Positions 4,668 to 6,801 of a stretch of 6,801 nt of DNA are shown in pieces. The notes beneath the pieces are model-generated. The model was not told where the DNA came from and searched no databases. It was given only the letters and a program-made list of their open reading frames with translations. A program made the translations under genes and the position numbers. The DNA lies in NCBI GenBank assembly GCA_029239575.1, contig JARBUP010000153.1, positions 1 to 6,801 on the forward strand, given 5' to 3'. Numbering within the stretch: position 1 is the first letter of the stretch; each line of letters opens with the position of its first letter. This DNA is from Bacillota bacterium (lineage in GTDB: Bacteria > Bacillota > Clostridia > Tissierellales > Sedimentibacteraceae).

Positions 4668-5963
4668 TTACGTAGGCTCATTTCCTAAATATAAATTTAT
4701 TAAATCGTCATCATTAACTAACTCTCGAATTGTTTCATATACAGGTCCTGCTTTTAACCTCATTGCTTGTTTTGTTTCATCAGGCAGTTCAAGTATTGTC
4801 ATTCCTAAGTCATTAAGTGTTTTTCTGGCTTCGCTCAAGCGTTCATCCGATGTATCACGGGCATATGCTGTTGCATTAACAGCAGCTTCTTCAATTATAG
4901 CTTTTTCAGCCTGATTTAAGCTATTGTAATACTTATCGCTCGTTATAAGATTTACTAAATGTGGCATATGGACAGTTCTTATAAGATATTTTTGCAGCTC
5001 ATATAATTTTAAAGCCATTACATTTTCGTAAGGATTTTCTTGGGAATCTATATAACCATGTCGTAATGACGTGTATATTTCACTGACAGGTAGCGGTATA
5101 ACTGTTGCTCCAAGAGATTTCCAAAAAGCTTCGTAATTACGATTTTGTATTACTCTTATTTTAATTCCATTAAAATCATCTATATTTTGTACTTCCTTGT
5201 TTGTTGTCAACTGCCTGAACAATGGATCAGAATATCCCAACAGTTTATATCCACCATTTTTGTATATATTGCTAATTTTTTCATAAAATTCTTTATTGTT
5301 AAACACTTTTCTTAAACCATCTAAATCAGTGTAAACTAATGGCATATCAAAAATAGACAATTTAGGCATGAATTCTACCTGTGGAATTGTAGTTTGAACT
5401 ATTAAATCAATATTTCCATCATTCAATATATTTTGAAGCATCTGCCTGTCTGCTCCTAATTGTGCATCTGTATATATATTTATTTTTATTTTGCCATTAC
5501 TTAAATTATTTACTTCTTCGGCAAATTTCTCTGCATAGAAATAAGATGGTGAACCCTTCGGAGTAATCATACCCAATGACATTGTAAGATCCCTTACTTC
5601 ATCTTGAGGCAATTCTGATTCAGTCTTAAAAATTTGTATATTTTCATTTGATGATAGATTATCTGTTTGATCAAAGTTTAATGTTAGATATTTCGATGGT
5701 ACAGGAATTAAATTTACGTATAATTTGCATACATAATTAGGGTAAAATCGTACATTACTAAACTGCACCGGATAATATCCTAATGCATCGATATTTATTT
5801 TATACTCATTTAATCCATCAGCCTCAAACACTCTTATATTTGCATTATCTATAGGTGTCCTATCTAATGAAAATATTTTTAAATCTAAAAAACCATTTGT
5901 TAATGAATCAAATCCTAAGATAAAAATATTATTATTTGTATATTCAAAATCACAATAATACAA
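4668..5963 (-). CDS. N-terminal beta-sandwich domain fused to TRAP-type DctP solute-binding domain, copy 2
   Basis: The product has 431 residues from a TTG start at 5963 and the same architecture as copy 1: beta-sandwich at about 23-89 (GFLDLKIFS, GYYP at 62-65, VNLIPVP), linker, then DctP domain from about 126. LGADR, GIKIR (Arg270) and YTSLRHGYIDSQENP are all kept. It lacks five residues present near position 24 of copy 1. Differences cluster where the ligand site is expected: VIQNRNY against TLQNRNH just after GIKIR, and RTVHMPHLVNLIT against NTYHLPHLVNLIM further on, so the two may bind different ligands. There is no export signal even if translation starts at the ATGs at 5999 or 6032. 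GAGGAAGTGA (5978-5969) supports the TTG. It heads the array, with no permease gene downstream. Confidence 0.88.
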   Translation of the reverse strand: MYYCDFEYTNNNIFILGFDSLTNGFLDLKIFSLDRTPIDNANIRVFEADGLNEYKINIDALGYYPVQFSNVRFYPNYVCKLYVNLIPVPSKYLTLNFDQTDNLSSNENIQIFKTESELPQDEVRDLTMSLGMITPKGSPSYFYAEKFAEEVNNLSNGKIKINIYTDAQLGADRQMLQNILNDGNIDLIVQTTIPQVEFMPKLSIFDMPLVYTDLDGLRKVFNNKEFYEKISNIYKNGGYKLLGYSDPLFRQLTTNKEVQNIDDFNGIKIRVIQNRNYEAFWKSLGATVIPLPVSEIYTSLRHGYIDSQENPYENVMALKLYELQKYLIRTVHMPHLVNLITSDKYYNSLNQAEKAIIEEAAVNATAYARDTSDERLSEARKTLNDLGMTILELPDETKQAMRLKAGPVYETIRELVNDDDLINLYLGNEPT

Positions 5964-5968
5964 TATAA

Positions 5969-6026
5969 TCACTTCCTCATATTTTGAATTATATAACATT
6001 ATATTCAAAAATCTATAAACTGTAAT
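5969..6026 (-). promoter_or_regulatory. Promoter and Shine-Dalgarno of DctP copy 2
   Basis: On the minus strand ATTACA (6026-6021), 17 nt and TATAAT (6003-5998) are followed by GAGGAAGTGA (5978-5969) and the TTG at 5963. The -10 box overlaps the ATG at 5999. The ATG at 6032 lies upstream of the -35 box. Confidence 0.7.
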
Positions 6027-6101
6027 AGCCATTAGCTGATTTTTGTTTTTTTACCAAAATTTAAAATAGAAGAAAATGCATAAAGCTCCGTTTTAAAAAA
6101 T

Positions 6102-6147
6102 AAAAATGTCAGATAAATTAAATGTTCGTAATTTATCTGACATTTTT
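6102..6147 (-). terminator. Perfect 19-bp hairpin terminator of the B3/4 gene
   Basis: Positions 6102-6120 and 6129-6147 are exact reverse complements around an 8-nt loop. On the minus strand it ends in GACATTTTTATTTTTT, about 95 nt after the B3/4 stop codon, and separates that gene from the DctP array. On the plus strand it also ends in a T run. Confidence 0.85.
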
Positions 6148-6241
6148 TGCTTTAAATAATCACTTTGGAAAAGTTATACCAAGTTTTTTCTTAAGTATTT
6201 CATCATCCATTCTTGCAATAATAATTTTGTTAGGAGATAAA

Positions 6242-6801
6242 TTAGTTTATGGATACTTCTTTATTGTTAACATTAAGAATGGAAGCTTTACATGTTCCAC
6301 CTAAATTATCCTGAACTAATTTTGCTAACTCTTTTAAAGCATTTTCAAACTGCTCTGCTCTATTTTCATCAACTAATTCAATACACATAAAGGCATTTTT
6401 TGTATTTTCAGTTAACATTGTTCTTACTGACTCACGCCAATTAAAGCACCTACAAATTGCACCTTCATTATCTTTGTATACAATTTCACCTTCATATGGT
6501 GGAGCATTTTCATCCGTTCCTAATGTAACAAAATTTTCATTTCCAACGGCTTTAGTCAATTTTATATCCCCAACAAATGTATCGATATCCTCACCGCCAC
6601 ATGGCAATGCATATCTTAATGAAATAGAGTTGTAAATATCAACTAATGGATTAATAGTTCCTAAATGGTTTCCATTATGCACTCTCTTTAGCAGTGCCTC
6701 AATTGATGACCTTGCACCTTTTTTTGTTTTAAATTTTTGAAAAGCATCTCTCCATACTTTTATAACTTCATTTGAGCTAAAATCTGCATTCTGCAAATAT
6801 T
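6242..6801 (-). CDS. B3/4 (PheT-like) domain protein, C-terminal part
   Basis: The frame is open to the right window edge and shows 185 residues before TAA at 6244-6242. I recognise the stand-alone B3/4 domain family, related to the editing region of phenylalanyl-tRNA synthetase beta: VWRDAFQKF, SSIEALLKRV, LGTINPLVDIYNSISLRYALPCGGEDID, PPYEGEIVYKD, CFNWRESVRTMLTENT and a C-terminal helix with FENALKELAKLVQDN. Family members are usually about 220-235 residues, so some 40-50 N-terminal residues lie outside. The TTG at 6796 is internal and not a likely start. By analogy the protein may hydrolyse mischarged tRNA or bind a related small molecule, but its role is unproven. It is soluble, and nothing links it to the neighbouring array. 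Confidence 0.85.
   Translation of the reverse strand, partial: YLQNADFSSNEVIKVWRDAFQKFKTKKGARSSIEALLKRVHNGNHLGTINPLVDIYNSISLRYALPCGGEDIDTFVGDIKLTKAVGNENFVTLGTDENAPPYEGEIVYKDNEGAICRCFNWRESVRTMLTENTKNAFMCIELVDENRAEQFENALKELAKLVQDNLGGTCKASILNVNNKEVSIN

Larger units (their letters stand above)
4556..6026 (-). repeat. Tandem repeat unit, second intact DctP copy
   Basis: This is the partner of 3031-4530. The left edge begins with TTTATTTTATAATT. Homology on the right ends just after the -35 box, at about 6026-6028, where unrelated sequence begins. Confidence 0.75.

Noticed and set aside
6160..6246. Minus-strand open stretch of 28 codons after the B3/4 gene, ending MDDEILKKKLGITFPK
   Set aside because: The composition looks protein-like and may be the tail of a lost gene, but there is no Shine-Dalgarno and I do not recognise a family, so it is too short to call.
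6122..6304. Plus-strand open frame of 60 codons
   Set aside because: It begins in the loop of a terminator hairpin and runs antisense to the end of the B3/4 gene.

Overview
The window is AT-rich and looks like a spore-forming, anaerobic, low-GC Firmicute of the Clostridia/Tissierellia type. The main evidence is a collagen-like exosporium protein with a BclB-type C-terminal domain, clostridial LysM and FMN-binding-like domains, good Shine-Dalgarno sites and sigma-A-like promoters. I cannot name the species.

Layout, left to right. (1) Positions 1-471, plus strand: the C-terminal end of a collagen-like spore-surface protein, whose start lies outside the window. (2) Positions 507-606: two hairpin terminators between convergent genes. 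(3) Positions 631-1635, minus strand: a secreted LysM protein with a C-terminal FMN-binding-like domain, and its promoter at 1690-1718. (4) Positions 1747-6026, minus strand: a tandem array of three copies of one unit. Each unit is promoter, Shine-Dalgarno, gene and conserved 3' flank. The gene encodes a TRAP-type (DctP) solute-binding domain behind an N-terminal beta-sandwich domain. The two right-hand copies are intact (3148-4458 and 4668-5963). The leftmost is a wreck (about 1747-2195) that keeps its promoter, about 45 codons and its 3' end. (5) A DUF1444/YtpQ-like gene (2261-3007) sits between the wreck and the first intact copy, flanked by a 15-nt direct repeat as if inserted into the array. 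(6) Positions 6242-6801, minus strand: the C-terminal part of a B3/4 (PheT-like) domain protein, with a terminator at 6102-6147.

The most unusual feature is the DctP pair. TRAP binding proteins normally carry a signal peptide or lipobox and work with DctQ/DctM membrane subunits. These two have no visible export signal and no permease genes in the window. They carry an N-terminal domain of a kind I associate with clostridial spore and peptidoglycan proteins. With the exosporium gene nearby, a spore-associated or sensing role rather than transport is possible, but that is inference.

Several start codons need care. The two DctP genes most likely start at TTG codons, because the more upstream in-frame ATGs overlap a -10 box or lack a ribosome site. 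The DUF1444 gene most likely starts at a rare ATT codon.
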